Assembly: GCF_900103365.1 (NCBI RefSeq)
Contig: NZ_LT629703.1
Span: 558,001 to 622,000, forward strand
Direction of reading: 5' to 3'
DNA: 64,000 nucleotides
Origin: Afipia sp. GAS231
GTDB lineage: Bacteria; Pseudomonadota; Alphaproteobacteria; Rhizobiales; Xanthobacteraceae
The position numbers were made by a program, and so were the translations under genes. The first letter of the stretch is position 1. Each line of letters starts with the position of its first letter. Shown piece after piece: positions 54,450-62,845 of the stretch. The notes under the pieces were generated by a model that worked only from the letters and a program-made list of their open reading frames with translations, ran no database searches and was not told the origin of the DNA.

Positions 54450-54743
54450 ACTCTTTCGTGGATTCCCGGCATTTGCCGAGAACCCCGGGGTGTTACGCAA
54501 CGGTTCGTTAATGTTTTGGAAACTCGCTCCGCCTAACCTGATTCTCGGACTTGTTCGCCTTCCGACAGACAGCCTGAAAGCTGTTTGTGAACAGCACCTT
54601 AGCTAGAACAGCGACCTGATCGGCCAACCGGGCCTCGCGTTTTGTCCGGATCGGCACAGCGAGCAGGAAAACACCGGGGGTCTTTGGGCACAATTTCGCC
54701 TCACGAACCGGTGATCAAGATAGAAATTGGGACGGGGAAGTAA

Positions 54744-56579
54744 ATGCTTCGTACAACCTTGGCTTCCTCGCGCACTTTGCGAGCTTGCGTTCTCGGGCTG
54801 GCTACCTTCACGACAGCGATCCTGATCACCAGCGACAGCGCCGAAGCGCGCCGTTACCGGCATCGCCATGTCGTCAGCCATCACCGCAGCCACGACGCTG
54901 GCGAGAGCTACAGCCCGCAATTTTCGTCGATCATCGTCGACGGCAATTCCGGTGCGGTGCTGAGCTCGAATAATCCCGACGGCAGCCGCCACCCCGCTTC
55001 ACTGACCAAGATCATGACGCTCTATTTGCTGTTCGAGCGTCTCGAAGCCAAGAAAATGAACCTCGATACCGAAATGGAAGTGTCCGAACACGCTTCCGAA
55101 CAGGCGCCGACCAAGCTCGGCCTGCGCCCGGGACAGACCGTCAAGGTCGAGGACGCCATCAAGGGCCTCGTCACCCGTTCGGCCAACGACGCCGCCGTCG
55201 TGATCGCCGAAGCCATCGGCGGCGACGAAGACGATTTCGCCAAGATGATGACGCGCAAGGCGCGCGCACTCGGCATGACCAAGACCACCTATCGCAACGC
55301 CTCGGGCCTTCCCAACGACGAACAGGTGACGACGGCCCGCGACCAGGCCACCCTCGGCCGCGCGATCCAGGATCGCTTCCCGACCTACTACCGTTACTTC
55401 TCGACCTCGGTGTTCAACTATCACGGCCAGGCCATCCGCAACCACAATCGCCTGCTCGGCAATGTCGAAGGCGTCGATGGCATCAAGACCGGTTACACCC
55501 GCGCCTCCGGCTTCAACCTCGTGACCTCGATGCGCCGCGGCAACCGCCATCTGGTGGGCGTGGTGCTGGGCGGCCGCAGCGGCGGTTCGCGCGACGCCAT
55601 CATGCGCAACCTGCTCGCAGAGAATCTGGAAAAGGGCGCGACCAGGCGTACCGTCGCCGCGATCACCGAGCGCAACCCGGCCGACGCCAATGCCGACGTG
55701 GCCGAAGCCGAAGCCGCTACCCGGCCGAGCGAGATGGTTCAGGTCAATGGCGCGATCGCGGCCTCAGAGCCTGGAATGGCCGCGCAAGCCGCGACCCGCC
55801 CGGTTGCTCCTGCAAAGCCCTCGCTGATGGCGGCCGCCGCCGCAGCCCTGCCTCCGCCGCCGGCCAAGGTCGAACCGCAAGCCAAGCCCGAGCCCGCGCA
55901 GTTCACCAGCGGCGTGATCCAGACCCAGCAGATCGCAGCGATCCCCGGGTCGGCCGAACCGATGAAGCCGGTCAAGGTCAAGACCGTCCAGGTCAAAGCA
56001 GGACCGATGAAGCTCGCCTCCGCCGGCCCGTCGCAGCCGGCGCCGCCGATCACCAGCACCATTCCGGCCCACCCCGAAGTCGCCGAGACCTCCAGCGCCG
56101 TGGTGGCGAGGGCCTCCGAGACCAACAAGACCGAAACAGCCCGCATGGATATGCCGCCGCAGCCTGCCAATTTCGGCACCCGCCAAGGCGTCCTCGGCGT
56201 CCTGCCCGCCTCCAGCGTCGCCTCTTCCGCGCCGAAAGCCAACCCGTCGCAGGCTCTCGCCTATGCCGATCCGGCACCGCGCGCGGTGCAGGAGAACGGC
56301 GCAATCAAGCCGGCCGCTCCGGCCGCAGCCCATAGCGGCTGGATCATTCAGGTTGGTGCGCTGGAGAGCGAAGGCGAAGCCAAGCAGCGCATCGACCTCG
56401 CCCGCAGCAAGGCCTCGGCCCTGCTGAGCAAGGCCGATCCCTTCACCGAGCCTGTCGTCGCCAAGGACAACCGCAAACTGTTCCGCGCCCGTTTCGCCGG
56501 CCTTGAGCGCGATCAGGCCGAAGCGGTCTGCAAGACGCTGAAGCGCGCCGACATTTCCTGCATCACCGTCCGCAACTGA
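54744..56579 (+). CDS. D-alanyl-D-alanine carboxypeptidase with SPOR domain
   Basis: 611 residues. Signal peptide about 1-35. The penicillin-binding motifs are SLTK (Ser86-Lys89), SAN (146-148) and KTG (248-250), the order of DacA/DacF peptidases, which remove the last D-Ala of stem peptides. Residues 300-525 are a long Ala/Pro/Lys-rich linker. The last 80 residues (SGWIIQVGALESEGEAKQRI, then FRARFAGLERDQAEAVCKTL) are a SPOR domain for septal glycan. ATG 54744 is preceded by GGGGAAG. Flanked downstream by a clear terminator. Confidence 0.95.
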   Translation: MLRTTLASSRTLRACVLGLATFTTAILITSDSAEARRYRHRHVVSHHRSHDAGESYSPQFSSIIVDGNSGAVLSSNNPDGSRHPASLTKIMTLYLLFERLEAKKMNLDTEMEVSEHASEQAPTKLGLRPGQTVKVEDAIKGLVTRSANDAAVVIAEAIGGDEDDFAKMMTRKARALGMTKTTYRNASGLPNDEQVTTARDQATLGRAIQDRFPTYYRYFSTSVFNYHGQAIRNHNRLLGNVEGVDGIKTGYTRASGFNLVTSMRRGNRHLVGVVLGGRSGGSRDAIMRNLLAENLEKGATRRTVAAITERNPADANADVAEAEAATRPSEMVQVNGAIAASEPGMAAQAATRPVAPAKPSLMAAAAAALPPPPAKVEPQAKPEPAQFTSGVIQTQQIAAIPGSAEPMKPVKVKTVQVKAGPMKLASAGPSQPAPPITSTIPAHPEVAETSSAVVARASETNKTETARMDMPPQPANFGTRQGVLGVLPASSVASSAPKANPSQALAYADPAPRAVQENGAIKPAAPAAAHSGWIIQVGALESEGEAKQRIDLARSKASALLSKADPFTEPVVAKDNRKLFRARFAGLERDQAEAVCKTLKRADISCITVRN

Positions 56580-56602
56580 CCGGTTGCTTGGTTCGAAATC
56601 GC

Positions 56603-56637
56603 AAAGCCGGCGCCGCAAGCGCCGGCTTTGTTGTTTT
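56603..56637 (+). terminator. Rho-independent terminator of the carboxypeptidase gene
   Basis: Eleven-base arms AAAGCCGGCGC (56603-56613) and GCGCCGGCTTT (56619-56629), loop CGCAA, then GTTGTTTTT. Confidence 0.92.
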
Positions 56638-56832
56638 TGGGGCACGGTCTGGGAACACGATCCATTCGCGAACGGCAAATCGGCTCCACGAAACTTCTCG
56701 TCAAGACTTTACAGTTAAGTTTTAGAGAACAGCGATCGACCACGCCGGGCAACGGCGGGCGATATGGGGCCTCGATCAGAGAACAAGACGGAAGCAGCTG
56801 TCGGTTTGTTGCGTTTGTAGCGTAAGCCGGAG

Positions 56833-57561
56833 TTAGCTGAGATGCGTGCGAAGCAGAGTATCCTTGGCCTCGTTTACACGGGCGGCGAGGTACGTAGAGC
56901 CCCCCTGGTCGGGATGCAGTTTCTTCATCAGGGCGCGATGCGCCCGGCCGATGTCGTCACGCCCCGCCCCCGGCTGCAGGCCAAGGATCTGGTAAGCCTC
57001 CTCGTCCGTCATTTTGCCGCCCGACGCCGCGCGGCGCTGCCCCCCTGCCGCGTCGCCCTGCGCGTTCTGACGCCAGGCGGGAAACCGGCGGTCAAGATAG
57101 CTTTCAAGTAGGGCCACGCTCTCGGCGTCGAAGCCCGGCATCATCGCGACCAGGCCTTCGAGGTCGAACTCGTCGAGCGCGCGGCCGGCATTCGGCCCGT
57201 CCACGATCCGGCCCGACAGCTCGCCGCTGTCGTGATCGAGGCTCATGTCGAGAAACTGCGAGCGCACACGCGAGCCCTGCCCCGCCGAGCGCTGCGTTCC
57301 GCCGCCGAATATCCCGCCGATACTGCTGAAGCCGCCGGGACCGAACGGCGACCAGCCAAGCAGCCCGGCGCCGAAAATACCCAACGGGATCGCCACCGCC
57401 AGTTCGCCCCGCAAACCCGTGAAGGCCGCGACCGCCAGCGCCACGACCCCGCCGACGATCTTGATGACGCGCGCAAGCACGACCGGGTTGGCCGCACGAA
57501 ACATCTGCAGCAGCGAGTAGAGAACGACAACGGCGACGACGCCGGCAATCAGGGTTGGCAT
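56833..57561 (-). CDS. Membrane-anchored J-domain protein
   Basis: 242 residues. Residues 1-70 hold two or three membrane segments (LIAGVVAVVVLYSLLQMF, IKIVGGVVALAVAAFTG, AVAIPLGIFGAGLLGW). The last 60 residues are a J-domain with the HPD triad in RALMKKLHPDQGGS, so it can stimulate an Hsp70. The layout resembles mitochondrial Tim14/Pam18 and the bacterial DnaJ-like proteins found in alphaproteobacteria. The cytoplasmic middle part (SLDHDSGELSGRIVDGPNAGR) is typical of this subgroup. Partner not known. Confidence 0.9.
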   Translation of the reverse strand: MPTLIAGVVAVVVLYSLLQMFRAANPVVLARVIKIVGGVVALAVAAFTGLRGELAVAIPLGIFGAGLLGWSPFGPGGFSSIGGIFGGGTQRSAGQGSRVRSQFLDMSLDHDSGELSGRIVDGPNAGRALDEFDLEGLVAMMPGFDAESVALLESYLDRRFPAWRQNAQGDAAGGQRRAASGGKMTDEEAYQILGLQPGAGRDDIGRAHRALMKKLHPDQGGSTYLAARVNEAKDTLLRTHLS

Positions 57562-57705
57562 CCGCCTAATATAGTCGCATTGGCGGCAAAATGCATAACG
57601 GCCCGCCGTTCAATGCAGCGTGACACGGCGAAACCGCGCTTGGCGTCGGGCGGACGGATTTATAGTCTCCGTCCGCCTTGCAACCACGGCTCCAGGGAGC
57701 GTGCG

Positions 57706-58104
57706 ATGGCGGTAGACGGACTGACGACCCTTCGGAGCAACCACGGGCCGAAAGACACCATGAACCGGCTGGAAGCCGCGGTGACGGCGCGCGGCATGAC
57801 GATCTTTGCCCGGATCGACCACGCCGCCGGCGCGGTTGGCGCCGGACTTTCACTGCGGCCGACCGAGCTTTTGATGTTCGGCAACGCCAAAGCGGGCACG
57901 CCTCTGATGCAGGCGGCCCAGAGCATCGGCATCGACCTGCCGCTGAAGGCCCTGGTCTGGCAGGATGCGTCCGGCGACACCTGGATTTCCTGCAACGATC
58001 CTTCCTGGCTCGCCAGACGCCATGGAGTGGACGGTGAACCGCAGGTCGGCATGATGGCCGCGGCCGTCGATGCGGTCATGCGCGAAGCCGTTGCCGCGCC
58101 TTAA
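57706..58104 (+). CDS. DUF302 family protein
   Basis: 132 residues. SNHGPKDTMNRLEAAVTARGMTIFARIDHAAGA, LRPTELLMFGNAKAGTPLMQ and IGIDLPLKALVWQDASGDTWISCNDP follow the DUF302 fold. No catalytic residue is known for the family. ATG 57706 has GGGAG upstream. Divergent from the J-domain gene with 144 bases between. Confidence 0.9.
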   Translation: MAVDGLTTLRSNHGPKDTMNRLEAAVTARGMTIFARIDHAAGAVGAGLSLRPTELLMFGNAKAGTPLMQAAQSIGIDLPLKALVWQDASGDTWISCNDPSWLARRHGVDGEPQVGMMAAAVDAVMREAVAAP

Positions 58105-58233
58105 GCCAACGCCGAAGAGCACAAGCGCTGGACCGCATATGTCGCAATCGCGACAATCGAAAAGGAATAACCTTTTCACTTGCACGTGTCGCAGATACAC
58201 GACGTCCGAACCAACGACCAACGCGGTGCCGAT

Positions 58234-58689
58234 ATGCAGTTTGCGATCTCGAATCTCCGGGAGCGTCCCGAATTCTTCCCGGAAGTAGCGGATCGCATCT
58301 GGGACTTTACGTGGAAGTCAAAAGGGGTGCCGCTCGAACAGGTATCGACGGGCCTGCGTCAAATCATTTCGAATGAGACTTTTCCGTTTGCGATCGTTGC
58401 CCATGACGGTGATCGCTATGTCGGATCAGCGTTAGGTATCGCCTCCGACCTGGATGAGCGTCCCGACTACACGCCGTGGGTTGCGGCGGTCTGGGTCGAA
58501 CCTCAATACCGCAAGCAAAACGTTGGACGAGCGCTGGTCTCAAGCGCGGAGGACACCCTGCGTCGTACCTTCCGGCGAGTCTATCTGTGCGCACGCCCCG
58601 AACGGCACGGCTTTTATGCGCAACAGGGATGGCAACCGATCGAGCACGACGTCGGTGAAAAGCGGCTGACCGTATTTATCAAGGAATAG
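58234..58689 (+). CDS. GNAT-family N-acetyltransferase
   Basis: 151 residues. The acetyl-CoA motif appears as VAAVWVEPQYRKQNVGRALVSSAEDTLRR (Q/RxxGxG/A as QNVGRA), followed by VYLCARPERHGFYAQQGWQP, the GNAT end with the Tyr general acid. Substrate unknown. ATG 58234 is used; in-frame TTG/GTG codons upstream are possible. Base composition is lower in GC than the surrounding genes (many ATT, AAA codons), which suggests later arrival. Confidence 0.9.
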   Translation: MQFAISNLRERPEFFPEVADRIWDFTWKSKGVPLEQVSTGLRQIISNETFPFAIVAHDGDRYVGSALGIASDLDERPDYTPWVAAVWVEPQYRKQNVGRALVSSAEDTLRRTFRRVYLCARPERHGFYAQQGWQPIEHDVGEKRLTVFIKE

Positions 58690-58708
58690 ATCGCTTCTGC
58701 GCGGCATC

Positions 58709-59476
58709 CTATTTCATCTGGCCGATCAGCTTCGCCGCGCCGCTTGCGGTTTTCGACAGCGCCAGCAGCGCCTCGCGACCGCCGGCGGCATAGGCTGCGA
58801 CCGCGCGCAGCAATTCGCGCAATTGCGCGGCGGCACCGGGATCGAACCGGCACCACGCGCCGCCGGTGAGCCGCGCGATCTCGCGGAACGCATGCTCGGC
58901 GGCAGCGTCGTGCCCTTCCTGAAACATGAATACCGGCACCTTGAGCAAGCCGAGTTCGCCGGCCTTGGCGCAGAGATCGTCGACAGACTCCTCCATGGCG
59001 TCACCGACGAACACCACCGCGCGTACGGCGGATGCGACCGCCTCACGCCGCGCTTCCGACAGCACCTTGCCGATCTGGGTATTGCCGCCCTGGCAATCGA
59101 TCTTGCTCATCAATTTCGCAAGCTGCACCGAGTCGGAAATCCATCCCGTGGCGCGGCATTCGTTGAAGCCGCGGTAGTAGACCAGGCGGATGTCGAGGCT
59201 GCCCAGCGAAGCCGCCTCGCGGAACATGTCGGCCTGCAGCGCGCAGGCCATATCCCAGGTCGGCTGCCGGCTCATGGTGGCGTCGAGCGCGAACACCAGC
59301 CGCCCCCTTGCGCCGGCGCGGTGCGGCGACATCGCGCGGGCCCGGGCGACGAAGGCGGCGATATCCTCGGCCGCTGACGGCCTAGCCTCCGGCAACGGAT
59401 TGGCTTTGCGCGCGTCCGTGGTTTTCGCCGATGCGACGTCGCCTGCCGATTTCGGCTTGATGGGTTCGCCGGCCAT
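58709..59476 (-). CDS. VWA-domain protein
   Basis: 255 residues, no signal peptide. The A-domain begins ARGRLVFALDATMSRQPTWDM, where the MIDAS reads DATMS, close to DxTxS. It continues LDIRLVYYRGFNECRATGW, GGNTQIGKVLSEARREA and AVVFVGDAMEESVDDLCAKAG. It is cytoplasmic and small, unlike the TadG-like VWA protein at 52494. In Bradyrhizobium such a gene often sits near the membrane J-domain gene, as here. Function unknown. Confidence 0.85.
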   Translation of the reverse strand: MAGEPIKPKSAGDVASAKTTDARKANPLPEARPSAAEDIAAFVARARAMSPHRAGARGRLVFALDATMSRQPTWDMACALQADMFREAASLGSLDIRLVYYRGFNECRATGWISDSVQLAKLMSKIDCQGGNTQIGKVLSEARREAVASAVRAVVFVGDAMEESVDDLCAKAGELGLLKVPVFMFQEGHDAAAEHAFREIARLTGGAWCRFDPGAAAQLRELLRAVAAYAAGGREALLALSKTASGAAKLIGQMK

Positions 59477-59591
59477 GGCCTCTCGCTATCTGCAGTCCAC
59501 CCTTATGTGGGACGGCGCCAGACAGCGGTCAATGCACCAGATCTCGATCCGACGGGGGATCAACCCGGTCCGGACGTTGGTCCCGGAACTC

Positions 59592-60476
59592 TTAGTTGGC
59601 GATCGGCTTGTTGGCCGGCGTCGGATTGCTCGCCAGCGGCACCGGCCCCGGGTTGACGGTCAGCGGGTCTGGCACGTTGGTCGGCACCGGCCTCAACGAA
59701 CTTGAGTCGGTATCTTCCAGGAACTTGTCGAGCATGGTCTGGATCGAGCTCTTGGCCGCATCCGGTCCGGTGTCGCGCATGTCGTTGTGCTGGAAGCGGG
59801 TGTTGACGACCGTAATGCCGGCCTTCTCGCACTCATCCGCATCGGGAACGACGCCGGGGTCCGGCTTGAACTCGGTATCGTGCGAGCGGAACGACAGGAT
59901 CTTGAATTTGCCCTCGGTCAGGAACGGCACGCGGAGATTATCCAGCGTCACCACCTTCTTGATTTCGTCGGGATACTGCTTGGCGAAATACATCGTGATA
60001 TCGCCGCCCATCGAATGTCCGACCATGGTCACCCGGCTGTAGTCGGCGTTGGGCTGGATCTTCTTCATTTCCGAGATGGCGAAATGGATATTGGCGACGC
60101 CGCGCTGAATCTGCGGCAGCCGGCCGACATAGATTTCACCGACCCTGGTCACCATCGGCGGATCGGTCGGCAGGTCATGCTGGGGGCTGATCACGAGATA
60201 GCCGCGCGCCGCGAAGATGTTGGCCAGGAACGAATACTCGGTGTGCTTGACCGTATTGCCGTGGTTGATGATCGTCACCGGCAAGGTGATCATGCCGGCA
60301 TCGGCCTGCATTTCCTTGTCCCAGCGGACGGCGATATCGACCGCCACCAGCCGGTTGTCACGCGCCGGGTCATAGAACGAAACCGTCTCGTGCCGGATAG
60401 CCCACTTGCTCGCGGTAAAGTATGCGAGCGTGAGCAGCACGGTGAGTGAAAGCAGAACGGTAATTCCACGTTTCAT
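59592..60476 (-). CDS. Secreted or anchored alpha/beta hydrolase
   Basis: 294 residues. The N-terminus is a signal anchor or signal peptide (ITVLLSLTVLLTLAYFTASKW). The nucleophile elbow is GHSMGG near residue 150 in YSRVTMVGHSMGGDITMYFAKQ; VTIINHGNTVKHTEYSFLANIFAARGYLV holds the oxyanion HG. The C-terminus is Pro/Asn-rich (NVPDPLTVNPGPVPLA). An esterase or lipase is likely; the substrate cannot be told. Its upstream region contains two clear dyads. Confidence 0.85.
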   Translation of the reverse strand: MKRGITVLLSLTVLLTLAYFTASKWAIRHETVSFYDPARDNRLVAVDIAVRWDKEMQADAGMITLPVTIINHGNTVKHTEYSFLANIFAARGYLVISPQHDLPTDPPMVTRVGEIYVGRLPQIQRGVANIHFAISEMKKIQPNADYSRVTMVGHSMGGDITMYFAKQYPDEIKKVVTLDNLRVPFLTEGKFKILSFRSHDTEFKPDPGVVPDADECEKAGITVVNTRFQHNDMRDTGPDAAKSSIQTMLDKFLEDTDSSSLRPVPTNVPDPLTVNPGPVPLASNPTPANKPIAN

Positions 60477-60545
60477 ATTCGTCCTCGGTGCCCCACCAAA
60501 AGGGCCACTCTAGCTTTGAGACTCTTCGGTCTCTTCCAGATGATA

Positions 60546-60567
60546 TATGTCACAGCCGCGTGACATA
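60546..60567. promoter_or_regulatory. Palindrome TATGTCAC-N6-GTGACATA
   Basis: Perfect eight-base arms around AGCCGC, 70-91 bases before the hydrolase start. Size fits a CRP/FNR-, GntR- or MarR-type dimer site, but the sequence matches none of the consensus sites I know. Confidence 0.6.
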
Positions 60568-60602
60568 AAGTCCAAATGTTGTGAATTGAGCGCCTGTTCG
60601 TT

Positions 60603-60613
60603 GTGCGATGCAC
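60603..60613. promoter_or_regulatory. PhaR-like dyad upstream of the hydrolase gene
   Basis: GTGC-GAT-GCAC, one base different in the spacer from the second dyad upstream of the phasin gene. A half-similar TTGTGCAGCTGC follows 20 bases on. Confidence 0.4.
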
Positions 60614-60791
60614 CTATCCATTGTGCAGCTGCTCAGTTCCCAACATCTTCCTCCTAAGACGTCCCAACCCAACGCTGGGTTCGGCCTTTCGATAAAACTT
60701 TAGAGAAAACGGAATTCCAGGCGGCTTGTTCCGCCACTGTTCGCTGTCCGTTGCCTTCGTCCCCGCAAGAATCCCGTAAGATTACGGAGGT

Positions 60792-61595
60792 TCAGACCGG
60801 GGTGTAGATCACCAGTTTCAACGCTGGATCGTCGTTGGCCTGAAAGCTCACATATTCCAGCTTGAGCCGCCCCTTTTTGGGATGGCTGATGGATTTGTGG
60901 CCGGCGGCCACGCCGCTGACATCGTGGGTCTCCCACCAGCCGGCAAATTCCGGGCAGCCGTCACGCAAGCGCGCCAGGAGATCGCGAAAGGCCGGATCGC
61001 CGGCCCATAGATCATGGGTGGCCCGGAACTGGGCGACCATGCGCCTCGCCACGTCGGTCCATGACGTCCCGAACAGCCGCCGTGAGGCGGGCTTGGTCAG
61101 CACGGTAATGAGGCTGTTGCGATCGGCGTCGGCGATCTGGCTGAAGCCGAAGATTTCGTCGGCGGCCTCGTTCCAGGCCAGCACGTCCCAGCGCCGGCCG
61201 GTGATATAGGCCGGCAGGTTCAACCGCTCGACGGTGCGCCGGACCGCCGGTGGAACGGTCTCACGGACGAAGGCGCGCCGGTCGGTCGTTTCCGTCAATT
61301 CTTTCAGGTGCCGGTGCTCGGCTTTTGAAAGCCGCAGCGCACGGGCCAGCGCATTGATCGTCGCCGCGGACGGACTAACGGAGCGGCCCTGCTCGAGGCG
61401 GATGTACCAGTCGACGCCGATCCCGGCGAGATCAGCCACCTCCTCCCGCCGCAGCCCCGGCGTCCGTCGCCGTCGCCCGTCCGGCAGGCCGACCGCCTTC
61501 GGCGTCAGTCGGTCCCGCCGCGACCGTAGGAAGTCGCCGAGTTCGCCTTGCCTGGAAAGTTCGCCTTGCCTGGAATTCGTCAGCACGTCGGTCAT
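60792..61595 (-). CDS. XRE-family regulator with MmyB-like ligand domain
   Basis: 267 residues. A helix-turn-helix reads LGDFLRSRRDRLTPKAVGLP, TPGLRREEVADLAGIGVDWYIRLEQGR and TINALARALRLSKAEHRHL. The C-terminal 170 residues (LPAYITGRRWDVLAWNEAADEIFG, RRMVAQFRATHDLWAGDPAFRDLLARL, HPKKGRLKLEYVSFQ) form the MmyB-like PAS-related domain thought to bind fatty acids or other small ligands. The N-terminus contains an exact in-frame duplication SRQGELSRQGEL. It is divergent from the oxidoreductase gene at 61700, its probable target. Confidence 0.93.
   Translation of the reverse strand: MTDVLTNSRQGELSRQGELGDFLRSRRDRLTPKAVGLPDGRRRRTPGLRREEVADLAGIGVDWYIRLEQGRSVSPSAATINALARALRLSKAEHRHLKELTETTDRRAFVRETVPPAVRRTVERLNLPAYITGRRWDVLAWNEAADEIFGFSQIADADRNSLITVLTKPASRRLFGTSWTDVARRMVAQFRATHDLWAGDPAFRDLLARLRDGCPEFAGWWETHDVSGVAAGHKSISHPKKGRLKLEYVSFQANDDPALKLVIYTPV
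61540..61575 (-). repeat. Exact 18-base tandem duplication in the XRE gene
   Basis: AGTTCGCCTTGCCTGGAA occurs twice without change (61540-61557 and 61558-61575), encoding six residues twice near the N-terminus. Confidence 0.95.
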
Positions 61596-61699
61596 GGGTG
61601 GCCTCGCCGGCAGGGTCTTACAATCCTAGGATAATACCAGGTCTTGTTGTCGGGGTGAAGCCTGCCAGAATGCAGTCTCTGCCAAGAAAGGAACGCCCC

Positions 61700-62779
61700 A
61701 TGAAAGCTGCCGTACTGAAATCGCTCGGATCTCCGCTCGCGATCGAAGCTGTGCCCGATCCCGTGCTCGGTACAGGCGAGGTCATCGTCGACGTCGCGGC
61801 GAGCGGGGTTCTGGCTTACGCCAACGAAGTTCTCAGCGGCGCCAGGAACTACCTCCTGGAACTGCCTATCGTGTTCGGTGCCGGCTGTGTCGGCCGTGTC
61901 CGCGCCACCGGCCCCGATGCGACCCGGCTTCGTCCCGGCGACTGGGTCTTTTGCGATCCGACCGTGCGATCGCGCGACAATGCGCTGGCGCCCGACATCA
62001 TGTTGCAAGGCCTGACAGGCGGCAGCGAAGGCGGATTGAAGCTGCAGAAATACTTCCACGACGGCTCCTGGGCGGAACGGCTGCGGCTGCCGACGGAGAA
62101 TGCCATTCCGATCGGCACCATCGATGCCAGGGACGCTGGACGCTGGTGCGGGCTCGGCAAATTTCTGGTGCCCTTTGGCGGCTTTCTCGCCGCCAAGCTG
62201 CAGCCCGGCGAAACCGTGCTCGTCAACGGCGCCACCGGAAGTTTCGGCTCGGGGGCCGTCGCCGTCGCGCTCGCGATGGGCGCTCAATGCGTCATCGCGA
62301 CTGGCCGCAACGAGAAGGCGCTCGCCGACGTCGCTAAGCGGTTCGGCCCTCGTGTTCGAACAGTCAAAATGCTGGGCAGCGAGGCCGACGATCGTGCGCG
62401 GATCATGCAAGCCGCGCCTGGCGCGATCGACTGTGTGCTCGACATCCTGCCGCCCGCAGCCTCGGCCGTGCAGGTGCGGACCGCGGTCCTGGCGGTGCGG
62501 CCTTACGGGCGCGCGGTGCTGATGGGCGGTGTCGGCATGCAGGGCGGCGCCGGCCTCGAACTGCCCTACCCCTGGATGATGCGAAACTGCATTACCCTGC
62601 ATGGGCAATGGATGTATCCGCCGCATGCGGTGACGCTGATGGCGGGCCTGATCCACTCAGGCCAGGTGACGCTGGATCATTTCGACGTCACCGCGTTCGA
62701 TCTCGATCATGCCAACGAAGCGGTGGCGCATGCCGCGGCCAAGAGCGGGCCGTTCAGCCTGACGGTCATCGAGCCGTGA
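61700..62779 (+). CDS. Quinone-oxidoreductase/alcohol-dehydrogenase-like MDR protein
   Basis: 359 residues, medium-chain dehydrogenase fold. MKAAVLKSLGSPLAIEAVPDPVLGTGEVIVDVAASGV opens the catalytic domain; FGAGCVGRVRATGPDATRLRPGDWVF follows; the NAD(P) loop is NGATGSFGSGAVAVALAMGA. The zinc-binding Cys and His of true alcohol dehydrogenases are not evident at the usual start (GVLAYANEV), so it is more like the zinc-free quinone reductases. AGAAAGGA precedes ATG 61700. Divergent from the XRE gene. Confidence 0.9.
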   Translation: MKAAVLKSLGSPLAIEAVPDPVLGTGEVIVDVAASGVLAYANEVLSGARNYLLELPIVFGAGCVGRVRATGPDATRLRPGDWVFCDPTVRSRDNALAPDIMLQGLTGGSEGGLKLQKYFHDGSWAERLRLPTENAIPIGTIDARDAGRWCGLGKFLVPFGGFLAAKLQPGETVLVNGATGSFGSGAVAVALAMGAQCVIATGRNEKALADVAKRFGPRVRTVKMLGSEADDRARIMQAAPGAIDCVLDILPPAASAVQVRTAVLAVRPYGRAVLMGGVGMQGGAGLELPYPWMMRNCITLHGQWMYPPHAVTLMAGLIHSGQVTLDHFDVTAFDLDHANEAVAHAAAKSGPFSLTVIEP

Positions 62780-62789
62780 CCTGAAGAAC

Positions 62790-62842
62790 GCGTTTCCATT
62801 CGGAAACGCTATGAGGCGCGAGGCACGCGTTTCCGTTTGGAA
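62790..62842. terminator. Two tandem hairpins between convergent genes
   Basis: Perfect hairpin GCGTTTCC-ATTC-GGAAACGC (62790-62809), then a second, imperfect one GCGTTTCC-GTTT-GGAAAGGC (near 62825-62844). They lie between the MDR gene and mipZ stops. Confidence 0.6.
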
Positions 62843-62845
62843 AGG

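Larger units (their letters stand above)
60477..60791. other. Intergenic region with dyads between the hydrolase and XRE genes
   Basis: 315 bases without a gene. It contains TATGTCAC-N6-GTGACATA (60546-60567) and a TGC-N3-GCA dyad (60603-60613), both upstream of the hydrolase gene on the minus strand. The rest shows nothing notable. Confidence 0.65.
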
